Shown one piece after another: positions 10,210-23,400 of a stretch of DNA of 64,000 nucleotides. The stretch comes from Notospermus geniculatus (Eukaryota; Nemertea; Pilidiophora; Heteronemertea; Lineidae), in assembly GCA_002633025.1 (NCBI GenBank), contig NMRB01000212.1, forward strand, positions 185,147-249,146, given 5' to 3'. The number at the start of each line of letters is the position of its first letter. Position 1 is the first letter of the stretch. Below the pieces are notes generated by a model. That model was not told the origin of the DNA, did no database searches, and worked only from the letters and a program-made list of their open reading frames with translations. Position numbers and translations under genes: made by a program.

Positions 10210-13200
10210 CTGATCTCAGTAAAATATTTCAATCTCTTGCATCCATCTTCTTGACGATGTGCTTTCGATGCCTGCCTTCCTGTCCTCCGTGGCCGTGATA
10301 GGTACCCTGATTACCCTGACTTCTGATTTACTTGGAATGATAGCGACGGTGGTAATGACCGTCAGACACACTGTGTATTTAGTTAGAAGCCAAGTATTGC
10401 AGCTGATGAATTGACCCTAGAGCTAGCATTGATCCCTCCCATAATGAGTTATCGGCTCACGAGAATTCAAAGTTAGGTCAATATTTCTATCTCCATGGTA
10501 TTCTGTAGCCAGGTTATTCATGGTGCCTATCAAATCGTCATAACTATTGTCGTGATGGGCGGCCATCCGTAGTTTCTGCTGTCACTATTAGATAAATAAT
10601 GCTGCCTCGTGAATGGTTGGTAGTCTGTTGCTAATAGTTGCTTGATCCATGGCTTTGTGAACCTCGACGTTCAGTTCTGCCTTGCGCAACTACACCAGCA
10701 ATAGGTTCATCTGAACCAGAATGAAGTCTATAGATGACTTGCATTCTGCTGGTTTTGTTTACAAAATGACGTCATTCACGGGCGCCAGTCTGCGCACGCA
10801 TACTCTGCACGTGAATTTGTCGCAACGTCATTGGACTGCCGAAGATGCAACAAAGCGCCAGTCTGCGCACGCATCGTGTTTACAAGTTGCCGTGACGTCA
10901 TCGGAAATCCATCTATAGCCTGAGCCCTCAGAATGACATATCTATGAATGCATCCCCGTCGACATCCGAGGTTGCCATTGGTGTTCATGGCATTATGACC
11001 CTTCTCAGACCTTGACACACCAACCAACGTGACCTCCAAAAAAATAAGCCATTTAACAAAAGTGACATTGTCATGCAATGCGTGATGAAACGGCCTGTCA
11101 TCATACTGTACTTCAATCTCCTCTACCATCCCTGATCACTTATCTACCAATGATAAATGATGTATCTGAAGACAGTTTCCTTTTTAATAAATCTCTGATT
11201 TTCCCCAATTAGTAAATTTCTGAAGAACATTTTTAAGTGCCTCTTGGTTGCCTACGACAGCTTAATCACCATCCAGACCCGATCAATCAAACTTGTGGAA
11301 TATAATCAATGATAACGAGCTGTTGACTTTAACAAAGGTTGTTAATTAACTCAAACAATTGACGAAGTAATCTCATCTGTCTTTTCTCATTATTGATAGA
11401 TGTCATCCTTTAAGGAGCATCTTCGTTTATTTGCTAACGAGTTTTCGCAGTGTGATGCTGAAGAGGTATTGGCATGCCAATGCAGTCATGCATCCGATGG
11501 AAACCTGATCGGGCCCCTTCTGGGACGGGTCATTGTCAAACAGGGCACCATCATAAAGGCGCGTTCACACCACACCAGATTCCGGTGCGTTTTGCGGTGC
11601 AGATCCCACAAACCAATGGCTTCAGCGCTGCTGCAATGAAGCGTCCACACAGAAATCGTGGTCACGTGGCTTCTACCGCAGGGATGTGATGGGTTTGAGG
11701 TGCCGGTCAAATGTTTTCACATATTTTATTTTCCATAAATTCACCTTGGCAGTGAATGAAAGAGTTATGGAAAATTGACAGGTGTTTTTAACAACAAGCT
11801 CTTGAAAGGCAAACTCATTGTTATGGAGTGAAACCACTCGTAAAATGAACCAGCTTTTACAAGTGTTCGAGAGCAGTTCAAATTCAATAGATTATGATAG
11901 TCAATGAAGCGTAAACGTTACAAATCACCATCTCTTAAAGGTCACTCAATCATACTCCATTGTCCATGCGGACATGACATCACTCTGGCTACCATCAGAA
12001 CTGCCATCTACATCTGCACTAGGCTTCGACCACAACTCCCCCAGCAAGGGTCAGGTCAGTCTTCTCGGGTGGAAGAGGCAAGAGGAAGGGCAAATGGCTA
12101 TGGAGCCGGTGCTCCCGCTTGTTGAACACAAAACAAAACAAAACATGTAAGACAGAGTAAGTAGTAAGGGCGGCTTTCCATTAGAGTGTTTCTGCCCTAA
12201 GACCTGTGTGTGATGCACTACCACAGAAGATTTTGGATGACATGATGTTGGAAGGTGGCACTTTATTTGGAGGAGGTGCTGTCAGCTTTCGGACATACAT
12301 GTATTGTCCACTTTCACTTTGCTCCAAGACTGAGAATTTTCGGGCTGTCAGGTCAGACTCTAGGTGTCCTTCCCCTGGCCATATAGGAAAATCAATGACT
12401 ATTAGCACACAGGCTGTGTCAGGACAACAGCTGTTGCTCTGAGTGGTCTTTCCATTCAAATATTGCAATAGAATTCATGAACAATTCTATATTTTGTGGG
12501 AGAATGTTCAGAATGTGCGATCATGTCGATATTGATGTTACTGCTATATAAAGCGCAGTTTTCTCGATACTGTAGTGTAATATGGTCATAACTATAGTTT
12601 TTCTGTGATTTGTGTGATGAAGTCTAACGAGAATTCCACACGTTCTCATCCTAACGCACCGTTACGAAGAAATAGCGCTGACGTCAGAAAAATATGTATT
12701 ATCAAAACATTGTCAATACAAAATTGTTGATAACATTGGCCCACTTGAGGGCATATTTGTAAAAATTCTTCATTATTCATCTGGTGATGCAGCAAACTCA
12801 TCGAAGGTTTTAACAGCAGAAAATTGCAGATAATTATGTCAGTGGTTGGTTGATCAATACCTCAACTTATCCACAAATGGCTGCCCACCCAATCATTCTT
12901 TAGGCAATCAATCATTGAAAGCAGTTGTGGACGGACCAAAGATGTGCCATATGATCACGTCCAGCTGTCATTGATGCAGGTTGCTGCTGATGTGACACAT
13001 CCCTTGATGCAGGTTGCTGCTGGTGTGACACAGATCCAGTCATATTTCCCAACCAGAGATGCTGCTAGCTGCTCGTGTGACCAGGGTTTCTGCCAGAAAT
13101 ATTTTTGAGGGTATGCAGTTCTTCAAAATCAGCAAAAAAAACCATGAAATTAAAGAAAATGGCCCTTTTCTGTTCCTTTGAGGGTACTCACAGCGTACCC
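10210..13200. other. Intergenic, no gene recognised
   Basis: Contains a possible short inverted-repeat element (10728-10918) and isolated sequences akin to the 48-bp minisatellite unit near 12975-13060. Open frames near 11400 and 12206 on both strands lack motifs or good splice contexts. Confidence 0.4.
10728..10918. mobile_element. Possible MITE with CTATAGATG ends
   Basis: CTATAGATG at 10728 is inverted at 10910-10918. A 20-base word, GCGCCAGTCTGCGCACGCAT, occurs twice inside in direct orientation, and TGACGTCA-like words lie near both ends. Only short terminal symmetry is present, so the call is tentative. Confidence 0.4.
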
Positions 13201-13223
13201 TGCGTACCCTCTGGCGGAAACAC

Positions 13224-13580
13224 TGGTGACACAGATCCAGTCACATTTCCCACCTCAGCTGCTGGCTGCTGGTGTGACACAGATCCAGTCACATTTCCCA
13301 CCTCAGCTGCTGGCTGCTGGTGTGACACAGATCCAGTCACATTTCCCACCTCAGCTGCTGGCTGCTGGTGTGACACAGATCCAGTCACATTTCCCACCTC
13401 AGCTGCTGGCTGCTGGTGTGACACAGATCCAGTCACATTTCCCACCGCAGCTGCTGGCTGCTGGTGTGACACAGATCCAGTAACATTTCCCACTCAACTG
13501 CTGGCTGCTGGTGTGACACAGATCGAGTCACATTTCCCACCTGCTGGCGTGACACAGATCCAGTCACATTTCCCAGTGAA
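13224..13580. repeat. 48-bp minisatellite
   Basis: Seven to eight copies of a 48-bp unit containing GTGTGACACAGATCCAGTCA and CAGCTGCTGGCTGCTG. The central copies are nearly identical and the edges are degenerate. Because 48 is divisible by three, multiple frames are open on both strands; these are not accepted as genes. Confidence 0.9.
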
Positions 13581-13739
13581 GCTTCTGGCATTACCTGATC
13601 ATTCACAACTCATGAACTTGACAACACAGGTGTCTTCTGTCATAGACAGCAATGCACAGATGACATCAGAGACACTGAAAATTGATCCGAACACGTGTCA
13701 CTGTATCTTGGTGTCTGTTTTTATCACCTAGTCATCATT

Positions 13740-16059
13740 TTTAACTGGATCAAATCTATATTTGTTCTATATGAGGAGCGGGAATTCCAATATTGTCTTC
13801 AACGTGAGACGAGATCGGCAGTGTCTGCCAGAGGATACGGTGAGACATAATAACAGGTATTGAATAATAGAACAAGATTTATTGATGAATAATAAAACTA
13901 GCACACACCCTCGGGCTCTTCAGTATATATATTCGTTTACCGTGTGTTCAGTGACGGTGGCACTACCGTGTGGTATTTCTGTTTGTCCCGCGGGGAAGAC
14001 TCTCTCCCGCCTTCGGTGTCACACTTAAAAACAGTTTCATGAGAATTTTGACGATGAAAAATCTTTCTCTTTGTGTCCTGATCGGGGGCAGATTAAATAT
14101 TGACTAAAGTTTATAATCAATAAGCACATAATGATTTGCATTGACCATTTAGGAATAGAAGGAATGGATTTTTTGACTCTGATAATGATTGATGTGACAT
14201 CTGTGATATGAACACACATGTCGTTAGTACATTGGGCCTGTGGAACAAAATATATTTACATCACTGAATTATTGCTCAATAAATGTACAGCAACATATGT
14301 TTTTGAGGAAATGAGGCCAGAATTCACTTCTATTTCATCAGAAGTCACTTTGCCTCATTCTCGCTATCTAAAGGCTCTTCTACACGTTGGTATATTTGTT
14401 CTAAAACATTTACGAACATCACAGGACAAATTTTGGCAAATGTTCCAATAAAAAAATACCTATGTCTGGATGTCCCCTAAAACATCTTGAATTTGAAACA
14501 TCGAGAACATTCTGGCACAATGTTGGCAAAATAGAAACATGCAGTTATTTCAGAACATTTGTGCTAAGATGTTCTTGGTAGGCCTATTGGCTAATGAGTG
14601 AGCAGTTTCAGGTCATGTGCTGTTCAAAAGGACAGGAGTCCTGGAAAATGTCAGAACAACCTGCAACATTTGCTATGCAATGTTCGGGCTTGTTCTATAC
14701 GCCCAGATTCAGCCACGATAACTGTTTGAATTTGGATACCCTGCAATTCTGCTGACATGACTTGAATTGCATGAACTGCAGCACAGCACATATCCTGCCA
14801 TCCTCGCTGTGAGGATTCAGCTGGTTTTGAAGCATCAATGGTGAGTGCTCCCCGGAAACCCTTTGGTCTGATTTCCACATTGGTTTGGTCTCAGCCTTTC
14901 TTGTATGACACTTCACATCATCTCACCACCATACTCATTCTAAGATCTCCACACTGCAACTTCATAATCTCATCGATCGACCACAGCGGAATGGTACCAG
15001 AAGCAATTTTGCACGGTTCAATATCTGAAAATCATCCGAAGGGCTCAACAGTTATTTAAATGATCAGAATGCCTTGATTAAAGTTGGCAAGGAAGCCCAC
15101 AGGGGGTGAAGCTTAATGAAAACTATGTTTTATTATGTTGACATTTCAAGTTGACTGCAGTTGGTCGATGATGACATGAAATGTACTGAATACATTTCAA
15201 GAAGCGGTTCCCAGTTGCGTGTTTTATTATTGTTATTATATGGTACATTTGGGAAGGGCAGTAGTGTGACTGGAATGAAGGCAATATTGGGCGATATCAT
15301 GCATGGATGATGGCGGAAAATGACGGTAATTGGTCCACACGTCGAGTGACCTGGATGTGAATAACTCATGAAAAAAGGATATGAATATGAAAATCAAACC
15401 TTACCAACTACATGTAGGTCCCAGTTGGGTCCAGTTTCCACGCTGTAGGGTCTGGAACCGTGGTAACATTTTCAGGTCCACAGACCTAAAATGTCATCTT
15501 GTTTTACATCCATCTTTCGATTCACCATTTTATCGATGGTTGCCCCAATATCATCAAGATCTTGTAACCTTTGTGTGATGTTACAGCACAAAGTCTTTGA
15601 GGTCTTTCCTCTCTGGGAGAGAACAATAGCTCATCATGTATAATTCAGAAATAACAGGATCCATCTCTTTGATGGTATTAGTCCAACATGGCTGGGACAA
15701 CTGACTCAGAATGATCCCTCTTGTCTGTTTGTCCCTTTGGTCGACACTGTCCAGGTATTTGTAGGGTAATTATGCAATGATATGGCCCCTTGGGGTTTGG
15801 CATGACCTTCAGAGATTCCAGTCTTTGTTGCTTAGTGACTTTGATGTCACTCACAGTTAAAGGCAGTTTGTTCAGAGAAAACTCCAGAAGCTGAGCGAGT
15901 AAGGAGCAAAAGGGCCAGATTTGTCTATCAGGGCCAAAGCCAGAGCATTATTGGCACTGGTGAATAGGTCATCTCGAGGTACTCATGCTCCTCACTTGGA
16001 TGGGCTTTTTACTTGCCCTTTAATAAAGAGATACAAGTACAAGCTTATTTTCCCATGCG
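13740..16059. other. Intergenic, nothing recognised
   Basis: No exon, RNA gene or repeat could be supported. Open frames on both strands are short and without motifs. Confidence 0.35.
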
Positions 16060-16084
16060 ACGGACTGAAGAGCCAGAGCGGATT

Positions 16085-16166
16085 CATTCCATATGGCCCG
16101 GGATTCAAACCCGGGACCCTCTGCCACTTGTTGAGCACGTGTGATAAACCACTAGGCTGTCAAGGC
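16085..16166 (-). mobile_element. tRNA-derived SINE remnant
   Basis: Read on the minus strand, this has an A-box-like TAGTGGTTTATCACACG and a B-box-like GGGTTTGAATCCC in tRNA-like spacing. The first and last seven bases do not pair as an acceptor stem, so it is not an intact tRNA gene. Confidence 0.5.
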
Positions 16167-16169
16167 TAG

Positions 16170-17689
16170 GCTAAAGGCATCACAGAATGCCCTTCTTCTG
16201 GGTATTGTTCCACCTGGTGGTGACAACACCAACCTGCGTTCATAGTGGTTTCCTGAATACACTAAATGACAATTTGCCTTTAAAATATGTTTTACTTAGT
16301 TTTGTCAACATTTGACAGTTGTTGATAGAGGTGTTTAAACAGTACATCAGGAAACCTCACCCTGTGTTGTATATCAATGCTTTGAAACAGCTTTCCATGC
16401 AGGTAGAGATGTTATAATGAATGCAAAGGTTGTCTCGCTGGCAAGATTCCATGAACAACAACTTGGCTCCTAGCTGATACCTAAGCCGCTGAGAAATTTG
16501 CTCTCCTCTTTGAAATTGACATCAAGGAGGCATATGTTGCGTCAAAAATACATAAAGCAAGCTCGCTTATGAATATTTGGCTATGTAGAACACTTTTTCA
16601 CAGCTACATGTATTGCTGCACACCACTCTGGGTAATGTATGATGCCAGTGGTTGTGAAATCGAAAAGGGTGCATTAGCAAACATGGAATTTGATATCTGT
16701 AAACACCACATCATGGCTTCATAACTGCCATGGATGCTTTGGCCATCCACAGCACATTTGCTGGCAGTACTGCTGTTTGTGTTGCAGTATTACTTCGTCA
16801 GAGATTGCCATAGGCCTACATGAAGGTGATTCTGTCTCTGAGCAGGCTTTTGTTATGGGTGTGCAGAACTCACAATATTACTTTGGTAGAGTTTGTCGTG
16901 AAGTCTATTCTGTTGCCATGTTGATTTCAACAGGTGTGAAATTTCCTTTGCATGTTGTCAAAACCAATTGTGACCTATCCAAACATATGACAAACACAAT
17001 TGATGTCAAGAACAGCAATGCTTTTCCCAAGCGCTTTGTTACTCTGTAAGTCGCCCACGTTGAATATTCATGATACCCTCAGCTCTACCATGAACTGTCA
17101 CTTTCCTGGTGCTTTCTACTACTGAATGACTTCATGGAAGCGAGAGAGAAATGAGCTCACACTCATACATTATGAAATAATAGTACAATCCTTTTGACAG
17201 TTTCATCCTAAAGAGCTCAAATTTCCACGCATTTCACAACACATTTTGAATGTCACATTTATCGCAATTTCAACATCAAATAACTGAAATGGATTATTGT
17301 ATTATTCATGTCATAGACAATCATTGTTCACTTCTAAACTGAATGGATCAATCTCATGTTTTAAAAAAATCCATTTGAGTGTTGTAGCCTCTTAATGTCA
17401 ACACCTGAATAAATCATGAGATGCTCCACGTAGATTAGGCCGGCATGAAATTTGAATTTTCCTGTGTTCAACCTATTGATCGAGGCTGTATGGCGGAGCC
17501 TGAAAGCTAAATTAGGATGATGGAGAGCTTTTCAGTGCATGTACAAGGCTTCACCTTGAAATTAGGTACAAAACACATGAAGTAGTGGTTCCAAACTTTA
17601 ACCCCTTCACAACATGAGTGTTCCAAGTGGTGACTCGACAGAGCCCAACATACGAGTGGCCAATCACATTCGCCAGAATTTGGCTCCAA
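16170..17689. other. Intergenic, nothing recognised
   Basis: One plus-strand frame is open at 16690-17049 and ends at a donor-like GTAAGT, but it has no family motif. Nothing else is supported. Confidence 0.35.
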
Positions 17690-18540
17690 TTTCACCATAT
17701 CTCATGTTGCTTCATTCATGACCCCTTCCCATACCAGTCACTTGGCTTCTACATGTACATGTACCACTCGCAGCATCCATATTGGTTCACCCATGACCAA
17801 TCTCCATACCAGTCACTTGTCCTCTGTCCTCTGGCTCTCACAGCATCCCGTGTCCCATCCCATCCCATTCTCCCTTCCCATAGCAATCACTTGGCCTCTG
17901 CCTAGCATCCCGTTGGTTCATCCATGACCCCTTCTATAACAGTTACTTGGTCTCTGCCTCTCACAGCATCCCATATTGGTTCACCCATACCAGTCACTTG
18001 GCCTCTAGTCATTGCATCCCATATTGGTCACCCGTGACCTACATGTATCCCCATACCAGTCATTGGCTTCTGGCTCTCGCAGCATCCCATATTGGTCACC
18101 CACAATCTGGCCTCTGCCTAGCATCCCATGTTTATTCATAACCGTGACCCCTTCCAGGGTTGGAGCTACCATTACTTTTTTTAGCCAAAGTAAAGAAAAT
18201 CCCTATTGTTCACACTACTGAACAATAGGCTTTTCTTTACTTTGGCTAAAAGAAGACAGTGGTAGCTCCAACCCTGCCTTCTATAGCAGTCACATTGGCC
18301 TCTGCCTCTCACAGCATCCCATATTGTTCACCCATGACCTCTCCCCAGTCTGACAGAAGTCTGCCTCTCACAGCAACCCATACTGGTTCACCCATGACCC
18401 CTATCCATACCAGTCATGTCACTTGGCCTCTGGCTCACTGTATCCCTATTGGTTCACCCATGACCAATCCCATTATTACCAGTCACTCTGGCCTCTGGCT
18501 TCTCACAACATTCCATTGGTTCTTCCATGACCACTGCCAA
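17690..18540. repeat. Degenerate ~65-bp tandem array
   Basis: Repeated blocks contain GCATCCCATATTGGTTCACC, ATGACC, and ACCAGTCACTTGGCCTCTG in the same order. Unit length and identity vary, so this is an old array. It is split by the MITE at 18155-18276. Confidence 0.75.
18155..18276. mobile_element. Hairpin MITE, CAGGGTTGGAGC ends, 5-bp target duplication
   Basis: It starts CAGGGTTGGAGCTACCATTA and ends with the inverted sequence. The whole 122 bp folds back on itself, including TAGCCAAAGTAAAGAAAA and its complement. CCTTC occurs directly on both sides (18150-18154 and 18277-18281). CAG ends plus 5-bp duplications resemble hAT5-type elements. The insertion interrupts a tandem array, so it is younger than the array. 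Confidence 0.75.
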
Positions 18541-18672
18541 GTTTGGTCCTGACATTTTGTCAAGGTTAGTGTTGTAAGGAAACGTTCCGTTGGTTGAATT
18601 ATCCAATGCACACGGAAAATCAACACCTTAACCCAACCAGTCATGGTCCCATATACACTTCCAAAACACCTT

Positions 18673-18815
18673 GGCCCGTAAATTTTAGAATACTCCTCAA
18701 CGTAAAGGAGTTCAAGGCTATTGTTCTCCTGTTGAGAACAATAGCCTTGTTTTCTATTGAGAACAATAGCCTTGAGGAACTCCTTTACATTGAGGAGCAT
18801 TCTAAAATACGGGCC
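18673..18815. mobile_element. Long-hairpin MITE
   Basis: GGCCCGTA at the left end is inverted as TACGGGCC at the right. Most of the interior is self-complementary, with GAGAACAATAGCCTTG present twice in tandem on one arm. No ORF and no clear target duplication. Confidence 0.65.
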
Positions 18816-21399
18816 CTTATCTTTAAAAAAACAGCACTCATTTAGTGAACCCGGCGAAGGCGATATTGTCATCCTGTCTAAACATTGCTAATCTACTGAC
18901 GGCCTAATGTACTTGTTTCCATTATTCATTACTTCGTTATTTAGCCTAATGAAGCCTAAATTTTAGGCGTGGAGGCGATGGCAATTAACTGACTGTGTAA
19001 GTGGGTTCGCTGACTGGCGCCAATTGCCATGAAGATAATGAGGGACAAGGCAGATGGTGGTGGTGCAGACAAGACAGCAGTGTCTGACCTTTTCACCGTG
19101 GCAATCTTATGTCTTTTTGATCCCTTGAAGTGAAGCATCAGAACTCATCTTCTAACACTCAAGTCCCCCTCCATCTCATGCCATTTAATGTCAGCAAATA
19201 AGATGTGAGGAAATGCCAAGGGAAGAGGTGAACATTATATTAAAGTGGTTGCAGGAACTGAACATAGTGTCATGGCCGAGAAGGATGCCAGGTTTGAAAC
19301 ATTATGAAGGGTTTCAAAAAGGTCTTCATCTTTACCTGCATGGAAGAAGTAGTAAGGTCAACTGGTCATTGTACCATATTGCCAGCAAGAATGAGCCTGT
19401 TTTCTGTCCAAGGTGAAAAAGGAATACAGCTGTTCCAAGACACCGTTGAAATTGACAAAACCTATATTTTGTCTAATCCATGTCATCAACCCAGTTGCTC
19501 CTAAATCACCCCTGGCATTCCACGACACTGTGAATCTTCTCACAACCTGTTTGCGTTCCATCATTGTACAGTTGCCATGAAGCGTGCATCCATAGCTAGG
19601 AACGTAGCGTCCTTTCCAATCTATTGATCCAGTCTTCACAAATATGAACGGTCGCTCTCTGCACACTACATAGCCTAGCACATGGGAGACACACGGCAAA
19701 CCATTTCTAGACACGACTGCTGAATCTACAATCTGGACATGGAAATCTTCTATAAGAAATCACAGCTGTGCTCTGGGTGGGAATCAACAACAAGCACGCA
19801 GTGTGCGAATGAAAATATAATAAAGCGGACCTACCTAAGACTTGTATAATCCACTGCATGACCGTAATCCTCAATGCTAACCATCCAGTTGCTGAACGTT
19901 TCCCTCATTTTCGGTCTGGTAGACTTCAAATCCTCCGCCGCTGTGTGAATTGATAATAAATTGATTCTGTCCTCCAGTATGATGGCATGAACTAATAGGC
20001 CTAATGAAATACTGTCGGTAGGTCAGTCCAACATGTTGGTGGCACAGGACTCTGATGTGGTTTATCGATCTGAATCGCTGTCACAGCTCCGGTAACACTG
20101 AGCTTGCAGCAGCACTTGCGTCTAATGAAAAGCCTGTTTGGACAATTATTGGTTGGTGTGAGAAAGATATAGATGGCTCTACTGAATGAAAACAAGTGGA
20201 GCATGATTAGTTGCCTTGGTAATGGATGAAACGCCTGGAGCTGGATCAACGGGTTAAGTTCAGACTGATTCAATGATAGTAACAGTTTTTAGGGACGAAA
20301 CTTATAAAAAACTGGGAACTAGAGTGAGGTAAATTTGAAAACCTAACATTTGTTGCAAATTTTCTACTGCTTATGCAGTGGGAGACCATCTGTGGTCAAG
20401 TATGTTTTGCATAACACGATGACTGATGTAAGCTGTAATATTAGAGATACCTCAATCGGGAATACGTAATGGCAAAGTGGACTGATGCATAGATAGGACA
20501 TGAGGTGATCCATCACGATATGTGGCCTGTGTGTCAACAGGACAGATTATAAAAGCCTTCTCCCACTGCATAATGCACAATTAAAGCTTGGCTTTAGCAG
20601 AACCATCATTTCATGGATTAGCTTATGATGCACCCGCTGAAAGTTAGAGGTAGGCCTAATCTTGGTTGTGGTTGAATTGCCCGCATTTTGACACTTCAAA
20701 GGCAGGACACCCCAAGTTTGTGTCAGCCAAATGTCCATTTTGTCGTTTGATACCTGTTCTGTCCTGTCGGTAATGGTGATGGTAGCTAAAAAAATATGGT
20801 GCTGGCTTCTAAGACGATGTGGATTATCTGCCTGTCAGTAGGCGTGGTGCCATATTTGGATCTCATCTTTTGACGACCTATTTTCTGCCAATCTCAAAGG
20901 GTGAGGGAGATCATCCACGGCACCGGAAAGGGGCAGTTAGCTGGAAGTATGCCTGGATTTAGAGGCTCGTTTGGCTCCAAAATGTATAGAAACCGACGGG
21001 AGCAGCCTTCCTCCCTCCCCTGCCCCCTTGCAGAAACGTGGGTAAGGGGCTGTGAAATGCATCACTTTCACCTTTGTCTCAAGGAATTCTATATTCTGTT
21101 GTCAATGGTAACGGAAGTTGCCTGAAACCACGGTTGATTTTGATGTTGAGTCATTCATCTGTATCTCGTCTGCCGCTGGCGACAGATCCCCCGGGACAAT
21201 CAAAATGGATCTCTCCACCGTGAATCAGTGCACATCATCAAGACAATCAATACCATGATGGCCGATCAATATTCTGATATCTCCACTCCATTTCGTATTG
21301 GCTCCGCAGCATTTAGATGTTCCATCGGATTGATGGGGGTGGTTGTTTAGGAGTGTGGGACCTGAACGATCATGTAGAGCTTATCCCGTCTGAGTCCTG
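18816..21399. other. Mostly intergenic; one pair of possible exons
   Basis: Apart from the doubtful minus-strand exons at 19358-19940, no feature could be supported here. Confidence 0.35.
19358..19940 (-). CDS. Possible unidentified two-exon gene fragment
   Basis: Two open minus-strand segments have splice-like borders. The first, 19940-19835, has acceptor AG before CGGCGGAG, 34 open codons and donor GTAGGT. The second starts at 19749 after TTCTTATAG and stays open to 19358, about 130 codons. It contains several cysteines and aromatic residues, which would fit a secreted protein, but no family motif. The phases do not match: the first exon leaves two bases and the second also starts with two. 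So a different donor, an indel, a pseudogene or chance is possible. I do not recognise the product. Confidence 0.25.
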
Positions 21400-21412
21400 C
21401 ATCAGGGCTGTC

Positions 21413-21473
21413 AGAGTGGCACAGTGGTAATGTTCAGTGCTTGTCACCTCAGAAATTTGGGGTTTGACCCCAG
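21413..21473 (+). mobile_element. tRNA-derived SINE fragment
   Basis: A-box-like GTGGCACAGTGGTAATG is followed by B-box-like GGGTTTGACCCC at tRNA spacing. The element is cut immediately after the B-box by the TIR element starting at 21474. Confidence 0.45.
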
Positions 21474-21632
21474 TATAGACCATGTGCAGCGACGATTATG
21501 ACGTCACCGCGATGACGAGATGCCGCCATTTTGGACGGCACGTCCAACACATTTGTAGCGTCGGATGCCGTCGAAAATGGCTGACGTGCGAATTATGACG
21601 TCAATGATGACGTCACGTGCACATGGTCTATA
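21474..21632. mobile_element. TIR element TATAGACCATGTGCA (TA target)
   Basis: A perfect 15-bp terminal inverted repeat lies at 21474-21488 and 21618-21632. TA at each end is consistent with a Tc1/mariner-type target duplication. The interior has several TGACGTCA-like words and no ORF. Confidence 0.7.
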
Positions 21633-22228
21633 ACCCATTCTTCATGTACAGACTCAACAGCACTGAAGCTTCTCTCGGCACTCCTGTTCTGCCTTCTGTC
21701 ATGTCATTTCTGGACATCAGATCACCCAGTATTGTCTAAACAGCAAACAATGCCATATTTGGCAATCATTCAAGTTTTAAAAAGCAGAGGAAGAACTTAC
21801 TGCAACTGCTGTATGATATTCCCTGATATCAAGTTGAGAAATATGACAAAAACAGCAAAACGTGATATTTTTGTTGCTGAACAATTGCACTCTATCATTG
21901 TGTATGATGCTATGCTGAATCTGCATCCTCCCTCTCTGCCTCAGCAGATGATGAAAGTGATACTTCATTACACCGCCCTTCCCCTCGGGCGGCCATGACT
22001 TTATATCATGTATTGTTCCAATTCTCATGATTAATCGGCATGAAAATCTTGAATGTTGTATGCCATCTATCATGGTTGCCTCCCAGTGGTATCTCAGCAG
22101 CAGCGCGGAGGATGCTCTATTGGATGATGTCAGATGCTGTAGACATCATGGTCATGCAAGAACTGGTTTTTGATGAGATGAGATCTACAGTGGAGTGGGA
22201 ATCTCCACTGGTCTGTTTCAGTTTTGTA

Positions 22229-22528
22229 CACAGGGAAAATGACGTACATCTGGCGGACATATGGCGTATATACGGCATATGTCCGCCAATCCTGGTTGCG
22301 TAAATATACCGTATATAAAAGTAGCTAGATTCAATTTGTACGTCGTCATATGTACGCGGGATATATGGCGTATGCCGTACGTATGCCATGTACGGCATAT
22401 ACTCGGCGTGCATATTTTTCCGTACGTAAGCCATACGTACACTGGACATCCAGAGGATGATCCATTGTACTATACGGCGGATATAAAAGTAGCTGTACGT
22501 CTGCCGTATGTACGTCATTTTGCCTGTG
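22229..22528. mobile_element. 300-bp MITE with CACAGG ends and palindrome-rich interior
   Basis: The left terminus CACAGGGAAAATGACGTACAT is inverted at the right with one mismatch. TA lies directly outside both ends (22227-22228 and 22529-22530). The interior is full of short palindromes built from CGTATGCCGTAC-like and GGCGGACATATGGC-like words, and the word TATAAAAGTAGCT occurs twice. Confidence 0.75.
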
Positions 22529-22530
22529 TA

Positions 22531-23400
22531 GTTCTAAGTCAAAGACCATTGCATTGGTTCCATTGCGTCCGAATATTGTGAGGCTCTTTGCATTCAATGC
22601 TTCTGGTACCAACTGTGTCGATGTCTGGCTTTGTGAAATCTCACCGATAATGCGGAAATGTTTATCATGTTCCAGCCAATAGCAACAGACTGCGCCGACA
22701 AGCAGTGCAAAATACTTCCTGATATCTGTATCGAGCACTTACATAGCACCCTCAGTCATGTCGGTGACAAGCCACGAACCGTGATAGTTCTCTCATCTGA
22801 CAGTTCCTGAATCCCAGGCAGTGTACTTGAGATAAGACAAAACATGATGTCGAGACTCACCTTATCAAAAATACAAATGGGGGTCTATCAGAGCAATAAG
22901 ATTCAACAGTCATGGAAAAACTGGCTTCCCTTGATGGCGAATTAAACTTTGACACTGCTCTGTAACGAAATCAATGAACTGTAAACATAATTGTGTGGAT
23001 GAATTGAATAGCAAAACTTTTCTGACATGCTTGACGATACGTTTTAAAACTAGAACACTGAACAACTGAGCAAGAAATGTCCTTTTGGTGCCTGATCCTG
23101 ATAGCCTCCCGATCGTGATTTTGTCAGGAACTGCTCTAAAGGGTTAAATTAAAACCAGGAAATATCCTGACTATTTCATGTTTGATGTAACTATCGAGTC
23201 ATCTGATTGATAACGGTGACCCCGACTCACAGCTGATATCTCTTGATAACTACCATTGTGTGTACACATCATTATTGCCTCTCGTTGCTTCCAGGCAAAG
23301 CAATGCTTCCTTGCCTACCATTGCCTTCCCCAATGTCAGTCTATCACTAACGCTAAAGGAATGCGACTACCTAGTCTGGTCGTGGTAATTCTTACACAAA
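22531..23400. other. Upstream region of TRAPPC13, no gene seen
   Basis: No exon or repeat could be supported. The TRAPPC13 promoter is probably in its right part, just before ATG 23401. Confidence 0.35.

Noticed and set aside
13105-13731. 208-codon open frame with 16-residue repeats
   Set aside because: The frame is held open only by the 48-bp minisatellite, and other frames on both strands are open as well.
16690-17049. 119-codon frame ending at GTAAGT
   Set aside because: Unusual composition, no motif, no convincing acceptor; probably chance.
18258-18552. Plus-strand frame rich in Ser, His and Pro
   Set aside because: Arises from the degenerate ~65-bp array.
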